64,000 nt of DNA from Flavobacterium psychrophilum. GTDB lineage: Bacteria; Bacteroidota; Bacteroidia; Flavobacteriales; Flavobacteriaceae. The stretch lies in assembly GCA_945860385.1 (NCBI GenBank), contig CAMAQD010000014.1, forward strand, positions 1 through 64,000, given 5' to 3'. Positions within the stretch are counted from its first letter, which is position 1. Each line of letters begins with the position of its first letter. This document shows, piece after piece, positions 41,053 through 51,762 of this stretch. Both the position numbers and the translations under genes were made by a program. The notes under the pieces were generated by a model. That model was not told the origin of the DNA. It was given only the letters and a program-made list of their open reading frames with translations, and searched no databases.

Positions 41053-42996
41053 TTATTGCACACAATCGTTTATGATTTCTTTTAAATCTTCTTTATATAA
41101 TTCTGTACAGCTATAACTTAAATGGTCATCGTCAAAATATAGGACATCTTTATTATGGGTTATTTTAGACTTACCATTTTTATACAGCTTTCTAAAAATA
41201 TCAAATATAACAACGTTGGAGTGCTTTTTTGACAATTCGTTTAAGAATTGATTACCTTTAATTACTTCATTTTCATCTATTTTTAATGAGTTAAACCCGT
41301 TTATAGGGTTTATTTTCATATATGATATAAATTGAACTGCGTTAAGATCTTCCATAATCGAAATTCGAGGTGGTTGATTAATTATTAAAAGTTTAATATC
41401 TTTCTTTTTTAAGTAAATAATTAAATCTTCAAAATAAAGCTTATCCTTATCAGAACATTGTTCCCAACGACACGATGTTATAACAATCTTGATTTTCCAT
41501 TTACTAATATTGCTAATAATTGATTTGGCAAAGTCAATTCTTTCTCTTTTTGTGAATAAGAAGTTGCTTTCCTGATTACCTAAATCTTTAATGTTAAAAA
41601 AAGGTCTTGTGGCATTCGTTGTATAAACAGAACTTGACAATTGCAGTTCTTCACCAATATTCTGTAGTGTCTTCGCCCACGCTACCCCATGTGAATCTCC
41701 AAGAATTAAAATTTCTGGGTTTTTATTATTTACTATTTTTAAAATTCCTTGTTTTTTATAGGCATCTTTATTCGACTCCAACCTATTAGGAATTAAAACA
41801 TTATATATTCTAGGATTATTTTCTTTTAGAATTAACTGCGTGGGTGACACATCATAATATTTTAAATAATATGTCTGTTGGTTATATAATGGATCGTAGT
41901 GTATGTCAAAGTACGAAGATTTAAAGAAAGCGATAAGTAATATACATCCCCCTATCCCTACCAGTACCAAGTTAGGTGTTTTATTGTAGTGTCGTAATTT
42001 TGTTTCAACTAACTTATAGGATAAGAACGATAAAATATATGTTATCATAACTAACAATACATATATGTATAATTTATTTACAGTTATAAATCTATACTCA
42101 AGGTTTTTAAATAATACTACTATAGGCCAATGCCATAAGTACAAAGAATAGGATAATTTCCCTATATGAACAAATATTTTGCTACTTAATATTTTACCTA
42201 AAAAATCGTTCCCAGAACTAAAATAAATTATAAAGGATGCTCCAAATACTGGTAAAACAGCTATCTGACTTAAACTTTTTGTAGCGAAGAAGTAACTCGT
42301 TAAAATTAGTATTAATCCCAATAAAGGAAGAAGTTGTTTATTAATTTTAGAAATTTTGATATTTTTTGGAAGACTTGTTATAACACCGCCTATTGACAGT
42401 TCCCAAATTCTGAAAGGTAACATATAGAAAGTAAATTGCGGCTTTATATTTACAAAATAAATAAATAAACCAAGACTAATAATTGTTATTAACAATAGCG
42501 GTTTTAGAAAAGTCTTAAAAAATTTATAAATAATAATAAGTACGAAGGGATAGATAAGATAAAATTGCTCTTCGATGGAAAGAGACCATGTGTGCAAAAA
42601 AAATGAATTATCCGCCGTTTGTCCCCAATAATCACCAAAATTAAAATATGCGTGGAAATTAAAATATGAAAAAATCGCTGGTATTATGTCTTTTAGCATT
42701 TCGATATAGGTAGGTCGAAATATTAAAAATGGCAAAATTATAATAGTTGTTATAATTACTGTTAATAATAATGGGATTATTCTCTTTACTCTTTTAAGCC
42801 AAAAGTCTGACATTTTAAACGTTTCATTTCTAATGCCTTTTATTAAAATACTTGTTATTAAATATCCTGAAATTACAAAAAAGACATCTACTCCATAATA
42901 ACCTCCAATTAAAAAATTTGAATTTAGATGAAATATTATTACAGCAACTACAGCAATTGTTCTTAAGCCATCTATCTCAGGTCTATATATTGTCAT
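41053..42996 (-). CDS. AT3-SGNH fused O-acyltransferase (OafA/OatA type)
   Basis: A 647-residue protein with an N-terminal AT3 membrane domain (about residues 1-345) and a C-terminal SGNH hydrolase-like domain. The R-x10-H motif is intact (R12 to H23 in YRPEIDGLRTIAVVAVIIFHL), with GYYGVDVFFVISGYLI and KRVKRIIPLL following. In the second domain GDSHGVAW holds the nucleophilic Ser and DDDHLS the Asp/His pair near the end. It should O-acetylate an exported glycan or peptidoglycan. It stands alone on the minus strand between two polysaccharide-related regions. Confidence 0.88.
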   Translation of the reverse strand: MTIYRPEIDGLRTIAVVAVIIFHLNSNFLIGGYYGVDVFFVISGYLITSILIKGIRNETFKMSDFWLKRVKRIIPLLLTVIITTIIILPFLIFRPTYIEMLKDIIPAIFSYFNFHAYFNFGDYWGQTADNSFFLHTWSLSIEEQFYLIYPFVLIIIYKFFKTFLKPLLLITIISLGLFIYFVNIKPQFTFYMLPFRIWELSIGGVITSLPKNIKISKINKQLLPLLGLILILTSYFFATKSLSQIAVLPVFGASFIIYFSSGNDFLGKILSSKIFVHIGKLSYSLYLWHWPIVVLFKNLEYRFITVNKLYIYVLLVMITYILSFLSYKLVETKLRHYNKTPNLVLVGIGGCILLIAFFKSSYFDIHYDPLYNQQTYYLKYYDVSPTQLILKENNPRIYNVLIPNRLESNKDAYKKQGILKIVNNKNPEILILGDSHGVAWAKTLQNIGEELQLSSSVYTTNATRPFFNIKDLGNQESNFLFTKRERIDFAKSIISNISKWKIKIVITSCRWEQCSDKDKLYFEDLIIYLKKKDIKLLIINQPPRISIMEDLNAVQFISYMKINPINGFNSLKIDENEVIKGNQFLNELSKKHSNVVIFDIFRKLYKNGKSKITHNKDVLYFDDDHLSYSCTELYKEDLKEIINDCVQ

Positions 42997-43080
42997 TTGT
43001 TAAAAATTATATGTAATATAAGTTGATTAATTATTTTCCTAATAACGTCAGTCTGTGAAAAACTTTCGTTTTGATTTAAA

Positions 43081-43088
43081 CAAATATA
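43081..43088 (-). promoter_or_regulatory. Possible -7 promoter box for the AT3-SGNH gene
   Basis: On the minus strand TATATTTG at 43081-43088 matches the TAnnTTTG consensus about 85 bases upstream of the ATG. No TTG stands at the usual distance, so this is tentative. Confidence 0.4.
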
Positions 43089-43139
43089 ACTAAATACTTG
43101 TAAAAAATAGGAATTTGCGTGTTTTTAGTCATGCTACAT

Positions 43140-44668
43140 ATGCAAGTAATTTCCCGCCAACAAATGCGTGTTTCTAGTCTAGAAGACGGTCCTTCCCATG
43201 ATAATCAAGTACGTTTTATAGATGCTTTTGTAAATGTTATAGGTCTTGCTAAATTTGATTTTGAATTACGAACGCTCAAAAGCGAAGGTCGTCCTAGATA
43301 AAACACTCGAATGTTTCTACAAGTCTATTTATATGGTTATTTCAACAGTATTAGAAGTTTCCGAAATCTAGAAAAAGAATGTTGAAGAAATATCGAAATG
43401 CAATGGCTTTTAGAGGGTGTTCGTCCTAATTTTCTTAGTGTCTCGGATTTTAGAAAGAACAATCCTAAAGCTTTAAAGAACACCTTCAAATTATTTGTTG
43501 GCTTCCTATAATGATTCCGACTTGATATGCGGAGAAACCTTCGCCATTGCTGTTACCAAAAGCAGAGCCTACAATAGTAAAAAGCCAACTTTAACCAAAA
43601 GAAAGTCGATAAGCGTCTGGCTTATATCCACGCCAAAATCCAAGAATACATTGTTGCAATAGACGAAAATGACGTCAAAGAAAACCCTGTTAAAATTAAA
43701 AATATCGAAAAACATTTAGCGCGTTTATACCAAAACAAACTGCGTTACGAATTCCTGGAAGAAAAATTAAAAGAAAGTGGTGAGCCTCAAATAAGTACTA
43801 CCGATAGTGACTCAAGAGTTTTATTGGTTCAGGTTTATGTAGTTGAAATATCGTTTAACATCCAATCAGCCGTCGATGCCAAACACAATTTGGTGATGGA
43901 TACGCACACCATTAACAAGAACGACCGTAGCACCTTGTCAGCTATTGCTTTAGAAGCCAAAGAAAATCTAGGGATTGATACCTACATCGCTTTGGTAGAC
44001 AAAGACTATCATAGAGACAAACAAATAGAAATTTGCGCACTACCCAATATCATTACCATTGTAACTCAACCTGCACTAGGAAAAAGCAAGGAAAATGGCA
44101 CCCAACCTGATTATCGGGTATCCCATTTTAAGTATTATTAAACCACAGATACCTATACTTGTCCACAAGGAGAAATGCCACCTACCACGGGCAAATGGTA
44201 CAAGAAAAGCAGTTCAAAAGTAAGCTATAACTTCAAAAAACACCGAACCTTCAAATGCAAGGAATTTCCAATCAAGTTATTATGTACTAGTAGGGCAGCA
44301 GGCAAGGAAATAGACCAAAGTTAATTTGCCGATTCGGTAGAAGAAAACAACAAACGCTATCACTCAGATGGGCAACTCTAATGCAAGTAACAGGAAATCA
44401 ACGAATACATCTTTGTCACCATCAAACGATTATGGGATACAACCACACGAATTTTACAGGACTCGAAAAAATAAACGGTGAGCACAGCTTAATTATGTTG
44501 GTCTATAACATCAAACGCTGCACCAATATATGGGGCGTTCCCGATTTGATTGCCAAACTCCAAAAATGGAACCCACCCTACAAGACAAAAGTCTTGTTTT
44601 TGCTAAAAACGGAATATAACAAGCTAAATTTAGAGTCGTTTTTTACTCCAAATAAATTAGTAGCTTAA
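43140..44668 (+). pseudogene. Degenerate IS1182-family transposase
   Basis: Translation in changing frames gives the IS1182 transposase in order: MQVISRQQMRVSSLED and NQVRFIDAFVNVIG at the start, FYKSIYMVIS where the LKLYLYGYL motif should be, FKLFVG, NIQSAVDAKHNLVMDTHT (the central catalytic region), ALVDKDYHRDKQI and, at the end, FTGLEKINGEHSLIMLVYNIKRC and LIAKLQKWNPP. Many stops and frameshifts break it, so it is inactive. I could not make out terminal inverted repeats. It separates the exported-protein region from the second polysaccharide cluster and may mark its acquisition. Confidence 0.85.
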
Positions 44669-45214
44669 AAACAATAGTACTTGGCTGTTGGAGTAAAGAA
44701 AATATTACAGAGAAAATGGCAAATGAATTTTTGGAACATCACAGAAATTTAAATAAAAATTTCATAATTATAGACAGTAAGCGTTCAACCTTTTAGTCAG
44801 TCTGCCAAAACCTATAGACTTCAAGTCTAAAGTGGTTTTGTGTACACAAATATACAATTATCTTTTTAGAAGTCATTAATTTTGGCTCTTTTATAAGAGA
44901 CAACAAAGATTTAATTATTTAAAAATGTATTTTATCGGATTTAAAAATCCATAGAACAGATTTATTTTTAAAATTTGGAAAGCTTATATATTTTTGAAAA
45001 AGTTTTGAAATACATAATTAAAAAAGACTACCATTTTTTTTAATTTTAATAATTATTAATTATTGTATTATTTTTTTGAAAGTATAGATTTTACTGATAA
45101 ACAATAACCTATACATAATTTACAAAAAAATAATCAAAATTTCAGGTATTAATTTGCCAGTCAATCACATAATATAATGCACCCAATATACTTATAAATT
45201 TTACATCTACAAAA
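44669..45214. other. Intergenic region without a recognisable gene
   Basis: About 545 very A/T-rich bases between the dead transposase and the nucleotidyltransferase. No promoter with full consensus, no tRNA and no frame of note was seen. It is probably the leader region of the second polysaccharide cluster plus remnants of the insertion sequence's flank. Confidence 0.4.
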
Positions 45215-45640
45215 ATGAAAACAGGAATTACCTTTAGCGCCTTTGATCTATTACACGCTGGGCACGTGAAAATGCTTGAAGAAGCAAAACTTCATTGCGA
45301 CTATTTAATTGTGGGATTACAAACCGATCCTACTTTGGACCGTCCAACAAAAAATAAGCCTACTCAAACTGTAGTCGAACGTTACATTCAATTGAAAGCG
45401 TGTAAATTTGTCGATGAAGTAGTCCCTTATGCCACAGAGCAAGACTTGGAAGACATCTTAAAGTCTTTTACCATTGATGTCCGCATTGTTGGTGATGAAT
45501 ACAAGAACAAAGATTTTACTGGCAGAACGTATTGTGAGGACAAGGGAATTGAGCTATATTTTAACACGAGAGACCATCGTTTTTCAAGTACAAGTTTAAG
45601 ACAAGAAGTATATAAAAAAGAACTTTCAAATATATACTAA
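45215..45640 (+). CDS. Adenylyl/cytidylyltransferase (TagD-like)
   Basis: A 141-residue nucleotidyltransferase of the HxGH superfamily. H14-A-G-H17 is the nucleotide-binding motif (FDLLHAGHVKMLEEA), VGLQTDPT follows, and FSSTSLR near residue 128 replaces the ISTTxLR phosphate motif. The size matches glycerol-3-phosphate cytidylyltransferase (TagD) and relatives such as RfaE C-terminal domains. In a polysaccharide cluster it may make a CDP-activated polyol or a similar precursor. The substrate is not decidable here. Confidence 0.75.
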   Translation: MKTGITFSAFDLLHAGHVKMLEEAKLHCDYLIVGLQTDPTLDRPTKNKPTQTVVERYIQLKACKFVDEVVPYATEQDLEDILKSFTIDVRIVGDEYKNKDFTGRTYCEDKGIELYFNTRDHRFSSTSLRQEVYKKELSNIY

Positions 45641-45788
45641 GGCAATTGTTATTGAGCTCTTTATTAAGGTCTAACTTTATTCTTATGTAGAATGATCAAA
45701 ATTTGATATGAAATGTTTTATCATTTTGCATTAATTCGAGTATGTTATTAAATATATAAATATATTTGAAGAAAAATTAATAAATATA

Positions 45789-47201
45789 ATGGAAATAAAA
45801 AATATATGTTGTCTGGGTGCCGGTTATGTAGGTGGTCCAACGATGTCGGTTATCGCTTTAAAATGCCCTGAAATTAAAGTAACTGTAGTAGATTTAAATG
45901 AGGCGCGTATTGCAGCTTGGAATGATGAAAATTTAGATAATTTACCGGTTTACGAACCAAGATTGGCAGAAGTAGTTGGAGAAGCGCGAGGGCGTAATCT
46001 TTTTTTCTCTACTGATGTTGATGCTGCAATTGATGCCGCTGATATGATTTTTATAGCTGTAAATACACCAACTAAAACCTACGGTGAAGGAAAGGGTATG
46101 GCTGCGGATCTTAAATTTGTTGAATTGTGCGCAAGACAAATTGCCCGAGTTTCTAAAAATGATAAAATCATTGTCGAAAAATCGACATTGCCCGTTCGTA
46201 CTGCTGAAACGTTACAAACTATTCTAGAAAGTACAGGTAATGGCGTTCATTTTGAAGTTTTGTCCAATCCAGAATTTTTAGCTGAAGGGACCGCTATAGA
46301 AGATTTATTCAATGCCGATAGGGTATTGATTGGAGGAAAGCAAACTCCAAAGGGAAAAGAAGCAATACAAGCTTTAGTTGACGTTTACGCCCATTGGTTG
46401 ACTCCAAAACAAATTTTAACAACAAATGTTTGGTCTTCTGAATTGTCTAAATTAACTGCTAATGCTTTCTTAGCGCAGCGTATATCTTCTATTAATGCAC
46501 TTTCTGCATTGTGCGAAGTAACAGAGGCAAATGTTGATGAAGTTGCCAATGCTATTGGTACTGATAGTCGTATAGGCCCTAAATTTCTGAAAGCCTCGGT
46601 TGGATTTGGAGGTTCTTGTTTTCAGAAAGACATCTTAAACTTGGTGTATTTATGTCGTTATTTTAATTTACCCGAAGTAGCAAATTATTGGGAGCAAGTT
46701 ATAATTTTAAACGATTATCAAAAATCCCGTTTTGCCAAAAAAATTATAAGTTCGTTATTTAATACCGTTAGCGACAAGAAAATAACTTTTTTAGGATGGG
46801 CTTTTAAAAAGGATACCAATGATACCCGAGAGTCGGCAGCAATTTATGTAGCTGAACATCTTATTGAAGATGGTGCCCAAATACACGTTTATGACCCTAA
46901 AGTTTCTGAGGAAAAAATTAAAGCAGATATGAGTTATTTATGGGAATTAAATGGGCTTACTGACAAAAGAATAGCGTCAAAATTAAAACAAATTTTTGTT
47001 TATAAAACGCCTATGGAGGCATTAGATCAGGCCCATGCGGTTGCTTTATTGACTGAATGGGACGAATTTAAAACTTACGATTGGAAAACTATTTATACCA
47101 AGATGTACAAACCAGCTTTTGTATTTGACGGACGTAATATTCTAGATGCAGATACATTAACAGCCATTGGTTTTCAGGTGAAAGGAATTGGTAAAGGGTA
47201 A
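45789..47201 (+). CDS. ugd: UDP-glucose 6-dehydrogenase
   Basis: A 470-residue NAD-dependent dehydrogenase that oxidises UDP-glucose to UDP-glucuronic acid. NAD binding: [17 protein letters not shown] near residues 8-24; [13 protein letters not shown] and [16 protein letters not shown] follow; the catalytic Cys277 lies in [13 protein letters not shown]; the C-terminal UDP-binding part has [18 protein letters not shown]. The sequence resembles the longer, eukaryote-like form of the enzyme. Its product would supply GlcA, or after amidation by the AsnB-like protein at 61964 GlcA-amide, to the polymer of this cluster. Confidence 0.92.
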   Translation: MEIKNICCLGAGYVGGPTMSVIALKCPEIKVTVVDLNEARIAAWNDENLDNLPVYEPRLAEVVGEARGRNLFFSTDVDAAIDAADMIFIAVNTPTKTYGEGKGMAADLKFVELCARQIARVSKNDKIIVEKSTLPVRTAETLQTILESTGNGVHFEVLSNPEFLAEGTAIEDLFNADRVLIGGKQTPKGKEAIQALVDVYAHWLTPKQILTTNVWSSELSKLTANAFLAQRISSINALSALCEVTEANVDEVANAIGTDSRIGPKFLKASVGFGGSCFQKDILNLVYLCRYFNLPEVANYWEQVIILNDYQKSRFAKKIISSLFNTVSDKKITFLGWAFKKDTNDTRESAAIYVAEHLIEDGAQIHVYDPKVSEEKIKADMSYLWELNGLTDKRIASKLKQIFVYKTPMEALDQAHAVALLTEWDEFKTYDWKTIYTKMYKPAFVFDGRNILDADTLTAIGFQVKGIGKG

Positions 47202-47247
47202 ACATCTTAATATAGAAATCTATTTTTAACCATTTTAATTTCATTTC

Positions 47248-48549
47248 TTGAAAGATATTTTAATAAAACTCAAACAGCATCCTAAGTACGATACAATTGT
47301 AAGTTGGGGGAAATTAATTTCGATTACTGGAAGTGCTCAAATTATTGTGCAGGCCGTCGGTTTTGTATGTGGTATTTTAGTTATTCGACTTTTACCAACT
47401 CAAGAATATGCTCTTTATACCCTTGCCAATACAATGCTTGGTACTATGACTGTACTCTCAGATGCAGGCATATCAACTGGGGTTATGGCACAGGGAGGTA
47501 AGGTATGGCAAAATCGGGAAAAACTTGGTGTGGTAATGGCAACAGGATTAGATTTACGTCGAAAGTTTGCTATAGGTAGTTTGATTCTATCTACACCCAT
47601 ATTGTTGTATTTGCTTTTACATAACGGAGCCAGTTGGATAATGGCTATTATGATTGTGTTATCTTTAATTCCTGCTTTTTATGCAGCTCTTTCTGATTCT
47701 TTGCTTGAAATTGTTCCTGGCTTACACCAGTCTATACTACCACTTCAAAAAAATCAGGTAGTTGTGAGTTTGGGTAGATTGCTTCTTTCAGCGGTAAGTC
47801 TTTTTATTTTTCCTTGGACTTTTGTCGCAATTTTGGCAAACGGTATACCAAGGATATATGGAAATATACAATTAAAAAAGATATCTAAGGACTTTATTGA
47901 TAATGATCAAAATCCCGATCCCGTAGTTAGGGAAGATATATTAAAAATAGTTAAACGTATACTACCTGGAGCTATTTTTTACTCTTTTTCAGGACAAATC
48001 ACCATATGGATTGTTTCGGTATTTGGAAATATTACTTCTATTGCACAACTAGGTGCTTTAGGTCGAATTGCAGTTTTGTTAAACATTATTAGTGTTCTGA
48101 TTGGGACCCTGTTAGTACCTCGTTTTTCGAGACTAGAGAATAATAGTTTAATATTATTGAAGCGATATAGTCAGGTGATTTTGATGTGTACTATTTTGAT
48201 GATTTTATTTGCAGCAGGGGTATATATATTTTCAGATAAAATTTTATGGATTTTAGGTAATAATTACAGTTCACTTAATTCTGAATTATTCCTTGTTATG
48301 CTCAGTTCTTGTTTAAACTTGATTGCTGGAGTAGCTTATCTTCTTTATTCTTCAAAAGGATGGATTTTACCTCCTTTATATTCCATTTCGAAAACAGTTG
48401 TAGTTCTTATTGTAGCTAGTTTAGTTTTTGATTTATCAACTTTGGAAGGGGCTTTGTATCTAAATATACTATTTTCAATTACAGCAGTATTATCAGATGT
48501 TTTTTATGGGTATTATAATATACTTAAAATTGATTCAATAACTAAATAA
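47248..48549 (+). CDS. Polysaccharide flippase (Wzx-like, MATE/MVF superfamily)
   Basis: A 433-residue protein with about twelve hydrophobic helices and the RLLPTQEYALYTLANTMLG start typical of polysaccharide transporters (Polysacc_synt). It should flip the undecaprenyl-linked repeat unit across the inner membrane. The start is TTG at 47248; the next in-frame ATG would remove the first helix. It lies 46 bases after ugd. It is the only flippase in the window; the first cluster's own flippase, if it has one, lies outside. Confidence 0.8.
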   Translation: MKDILIKLKQHPKYDTIVSWGKLISITGSAQIIVQAVGFVCGILVIRLLPTQEYALYTLANTMLGTMTVLSDAGISTGVMAQGGKVWQNREKLGVVMATGLDLRRKFAIGSLILSTPILLYLLLHNGASWIMAIMIVLSLIPAFYAALSDSLLEIVPGLHQSILPLQKNQVVVSLGRLLLSAVSLFIFPWTFVAILANGIPRIYGNIQLKKISKDFIDNDQNPDPVVREDILKIVKRILPGAIFYSFSGQITIWIVSVFGNITSIAQLGALGRIAVLLNIISVLIGTLLVPRFSRLENNSLILLKRYSQVILMCTILMILFAAGVYIFSDKILWILGNNYSSLNSELFLVMLSSCLNLIAGVAYLLYSSKGWILPPLYSISKTVVVLIVASLVFDLSTLEGALYLNILFSITAVLSDVFYGYYNILKIDSITK

Positions 48550-48577
48550 GATGAAAAAGCATAAAACAAATTAAACA

Positions 48578-49375
48578 ATGAAAGAGCAAAATAATTTCAG
48601 ATCTAAAATTAGGGAATTTTTTACTAAAATTAGAATATTTACAAATTCGCTTAATGGATTTTTATTCCATTCTTTATACTGTAAATTCAGCATTACAGAC
48701 AAAAGTATTAGAAAAGTGATTATTAACTCTAATGTTAATTACTATGATAAGACTTGTATAGCTTTAATTGATTCATTAGTTAAGTATGGTGTTAAAAAGG
48801 GAGATATTATTTTGATGGTTGGTGGTTATTCTAAGATAGAAAAGTTTAATTATTATGGTGTAGAATCTTATTTTTTAGATAATAATTCAATTGACTATAC
48901 TGCTTTTATTGGTATTTTGGAATTGAATTTGACTAATGATATTGATTATTTTTTTTATATACATGATACAACTGTAATATATTCTAATAAATTTGCTAAT
49001 GTATTTTATAAATATCCTGTAAAAAAACAGTATGCATATTCTATAGGTACGTTTATAAGTATGAATATCGGATTTTATTCTAAAGAAAGTTTAATAAAAA
49101 ACAAAACACTTATAATGGATTGTAAAAACATTGATTATTCGCAAGAAGCTATATACAACTCTAAAGTTTTAGGTTTTGAAATGGAAGATTCAATTTTTAA
49201 AAATAGTTTTAAATTTCGAAAGACTATTTTTTCTGGTTATTCTTTTCCAATTATAAGTGAAACTATTTATGTAGGTCAACAAAGAATAGAAGAAAATTTT
49301 AAACAACTAGGAATACTAAAATATAAAGCAAATAGTAATCATTTAGGAAAATATAAAACAACACTTACTGAATAA
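48578..49375 (+). CDS. Putative glycosyltransferase, unassigned
   Basis: A 265-residue, very A/T-rich gene whose product I cannot assign. It opens with a basic stretch and later has IRKVIINSNVNYYDKTCIALIDSLVKYG and VGGYSKIEKF, then YFFYIHDTTVIYSNKFANVF, where HDT could play the role of a GT-A DxD-like motif. The position between the flippase and UDP-galactopyranose mutase suggests a transferase. No signal peptide or membrane helix is visible. It is followed by 100 bases of intergenic sequence. Confidence 0.4.
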   Translation: MKEQNNFRSKIREFFTKIRIFTNSLNGFLFHSLYCKFSITDKSIRKVIINSNVNYYDKTCIALIDSLVKYGVKKGDIILMVGGYSKIEKFNYYGVESYFLDNNSIDYTAFIGILELNLTNDIDYFFYIHDTTVIYSNKFANVFYKYPVKKQYAYSIGTFISMNIGFYSKESLIKNKTLIMDCKNIDYSQEAIYNSKVLGFEMEDSIFKNSFKFRKTIFSGYSFPIISETIYVGQQRIEENFKQLGILKYKANSNHLGKYKTTLTE

Positions 49376-49475
49376 ATAGCAAAATTCAATAAAGTCCTAA
49401 AATTAAGGTGCTATCAAAACGTTAAAATAAATTAAGGAGTTTTTATATGCCTAAAAAAGTGTAAAACTAATATTT

Positions 49476-50579
49476 ATGAATAAAAAATATGATTATTTAA
49501 TTGTGGGCTCCGGTTTGTTTGGCTCTGTTTTTGCAAATGAGGCCAAAAAGAAAGGTAAAATTTGTTTGGTTATCGATAAGCGAAATCAATTAGGTGGCAA
49601 TGTATATTGTGAAAAAGTCGCAGATATTAATGTACATAAATATGGTGCCCATATTTTTCATACAAATGATAAAAAAATATGGGATTATGTTAATAATCTA
49701 GTCGAATTTAACAGATATACCAATAGTCCTGTTGCAAATTATAAAGGGGAACTTTATAATTTACCTTTTAATATGAATACCTTTTACCAATTATGGGGAG
49801 TGAAAACCCCAGAAGAGGCCAAAAATAAAATTCAAGAACAAATTCAAGATTTAAATATCACAAACCCTTCTAATTTAGAAGAACAGGCATTATCTTTAGT
49901 TGGTAAGGATGTTTATTATAAGTTGATCAAGGGATACACAGAAAAACAGTGGGGTCGCAAAGCTACGGACTTACCAGCATTCATAATCAAAAGACTCCCT
50001 GTTCGATTTACATATGACAATAATTACTTTAACGATACCTATCAAGGTATACCAATTGGAGGATATAATAAATTGATTGATGCATTATTAGAAGGAATTG
50101 AAACTATAACTGATGTAGATTATTTTGAAAATAGAGAGGATTGGAATACGAAAGCTGACAAAGTTGTATTTACAGGTAGAATTGACGAGTATTTTGGATT
50201 TAAATATGGGAAGTTAAATTACAGAAGTTTAAAATTTGAAACGGAAATTCTTGACACTGATAATTTTCAGGGGAATGCTGTGATAAATTACACGGATTCA
50301 GAAACTCCCTATACACGTATTTTAGAGCACAAACATTTTGAGTTTGGCAATCAAAAAAAGACAGTAGTTACCAAAGAATATTCTCAGGAGTGGGAAGAAG
50401 GAAAGGAACCTTATTATCCTGTTAATGATAGTCTTAATAATGATTTGTTTAACCGATACAAAGAGTTGTCAAAGAACGAATCGAATGTTATTTTTGGAGG
50501 GCGTTTGGCCGAGTATAAATACTATGATATGCATCAAGTAATTGCTTCTGCTTTAAAAAAAGCCGCTGATTTAATATAA
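49476..50579 (+). CDS. glf: UDP-galactopyranose mutase
   Basis: A 367-residue flavoprotein that converts UDP-galactopyranose to UDP-galactofuranose. The FAD-binding motif LIVGSGLFGSVFA is at the N-terminus (about residues 7-19), followed by VIDKRNQLGGNVYCE, HKYGAHIFHTNDKKIW, YTEKQWG near 160, and FGGRLAEYKYYDMHQ at the end, all diagnostic. The length is normal. The polymer is therefore expected to contain galactofuranose, added by one of the nearby transferases. Confidence 0.95.
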   Translation: MNKKYDYLIVGSGLFGSVFANEAKKKGKICLVIDKRNQLGGNVYCEKVADINVHKYGAHIFHTNDKKIWDYVNNLVEFNRYTNSPVANYKGELYNLPFNMNTFYQLWGVKTPEEAKNKIQEQIQDLNITNPSNLEEQALSLVGKDVYYKLIKGYTEKQWGRKATDLPAFIIKRLPVRFTYDNNYFNDTYQGIPIGGYNKLIDALLEGIETITDVDYFENREDWNTKADKVVFTGRIDEYFGFKYGKLNYRSLKFETEILDTDNFQGNAVINYTDSETPYTRILEHKHFEFGNQKKTVVTKEYSQEWEEGKEPYYPVNDSLNNDLFNRYKELSKNESNVIFGGRLAEYKYYDMHQVIASALKKAADLI

Positions 50580-50659
50580 CGACTATTTATAATTATTGTT
50601 ATATAGAAATAAAATAGCTGATTCGATAAATCTAAATAGAAGAGAAAAATAAAAAAATT

Positions 50660-50692
50660 TTGTTTTCAAAATTGGAAATGTAGTTAATTTTG
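50660..50692 (+). promoter_or_regulatory. Bacteroidota-type promoter before the AT3 acyltransferase
   Basis: TTG at 50660-50662, a 22-base spacer and TAATTTTG at 50685-50692 match the consensus. The ATG follows at 50698, so the transcript would be almost leaderless. The gene may thus be transcribed apart from glf. Confidence 0.55.
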
Positions 50693-50697
50693 CCAAA

Positions 50698-51750
50698 ATG
50701 AATGAAAATCGTTTAAATCAAATTGATATTGCTAAAGGGATTGGTATTATACTTGTTGTTGTAGGTCATACTACTACATACTTGGGGTTTGAAAAAGTTA
50801 TTTATCAATTTCATATGCCTCTTTTTTTTATTTTATCAGGTTTTTTTTTTAAAGATAAATATGTTAAGCAACCGCTTGTTTTTTTATTAAGTAGATTAAA
50901 GAGATTATACATTCCGTATGTACTTAATGGTTTGAGATTGTTTATTGTATTTTTAGTCATCAGCTATTTAGTACGAGAAAATACAGGATTTTCAATTTTA
51001 GGTGGACTTTATTATAGTTTTCTAATAATTTTGGGTATAGGTAGTGCTCCATTGGCAGGTACTATTTGGTTTTTAAGAGCTTTATTCTTTGTTAGTTTTA
51101 TTTTTATTTTTTTAAAATGGATAATTAGTAAAATTAATTGTAATCATAATATAATTCTATTTATCTCGGTGTTAGGTTTTTTGATTATTGGTTATAAAAC
51201 ACAATTGCCTTATCGGGTTAGTTCATCTTTTGTAGCCTTGTTTTTTTATTATATTGGATATTTATATGCTAGCAATATGGAGTACGTAAAAATGAATTTA
51301 TTATTTTTTATTATAGCCTTGGTGGTTTTAATTTATTCGTCGATTATCAATATAGTCGATTTAGCATATAATACATATACCTCTATTTCACTATTTATTT
51401 TAAGTTCAATTTGCGGTACATATTCCGTTTTATTTGTTTGCAAAAAAATTAAACAGAATAGTTTTTTAGAATTCATTGGAAAAAAGTCTTTAGCGATTAT
51501 GATATTTCATTTTCTGTGTTTTGTACCAATAAATTTGATGATTGTTTTTCTATATAATTTACCACTAGAACGAATACTTGATTACCCAACAATTAAAGAG
51601 TATCATTGGTGGTGGATATTGTATAGTGTTGTGGGGGTTTTAGGACCTCTTCTTATTGATAAAATAATTATAGATTTTGAAAAATTATTGCCACGATGTT
51701 TTACCTTCAGTTTTTGGTTTGAAAAATTAAATATTTATATAATAAAATAA
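50698..51750 (+). CDS. AT3-family acyltransferase
   Basis: A 350-residue membrane acyltransferase. The start QIDIAKGIGIILVVVGHTT has K13-x10-H24, the NolL/WecH-type version of the catalytic motif, and FHMPLFFILSGFFFKDKY follows. About ten helices are visible. It should O-acetylate sugars of the second polymer. The gene contains a T10 run (50841-50850) inside the SGFFFK codons and a further long T run just before it, which could make it prone to phase variation. It is followed at once by a GT2 gene. Confidence 0.85.
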   Translation: MNENRLNQIDIAKGIGIILVVVGHTTTYLGFEKVIYQFHMPLFFILSGFFFKDKYVKQPLVFLLSRLKRLYIPYVLNGLRLFIVFLVISYLVRENTGFSILGGLYYSFLIILGIGSAPLAGTIWFLRALFFVSFIFIFLKWIISKINCNHNIILFISVLGFLIIGYKTQLPYRVSSSFVALFFYYIGYLYASNMEYVKMNLLFFIIALVVLIYSSIINIVDLAYNTYTSISLFILSSICGTYSVLFVCKKIKQNSFLEFIGKKSLAIMIFHFLCFVPINLMIVFLYNLPLERILDYPTIKEYHWWWILYSVVGVLGPLLIDKIIIDFEKLLPRCFTFSFWFEKLNIYIIK

Positions 51751-51762
51751 AATAATAGTATA

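Noticed and set aside
43824..44141. A 105-codon frame that looks like an intact small gene.
   Set aside because: It is one piece of the broken IS1182 transposase and continues in other frames on both sides.
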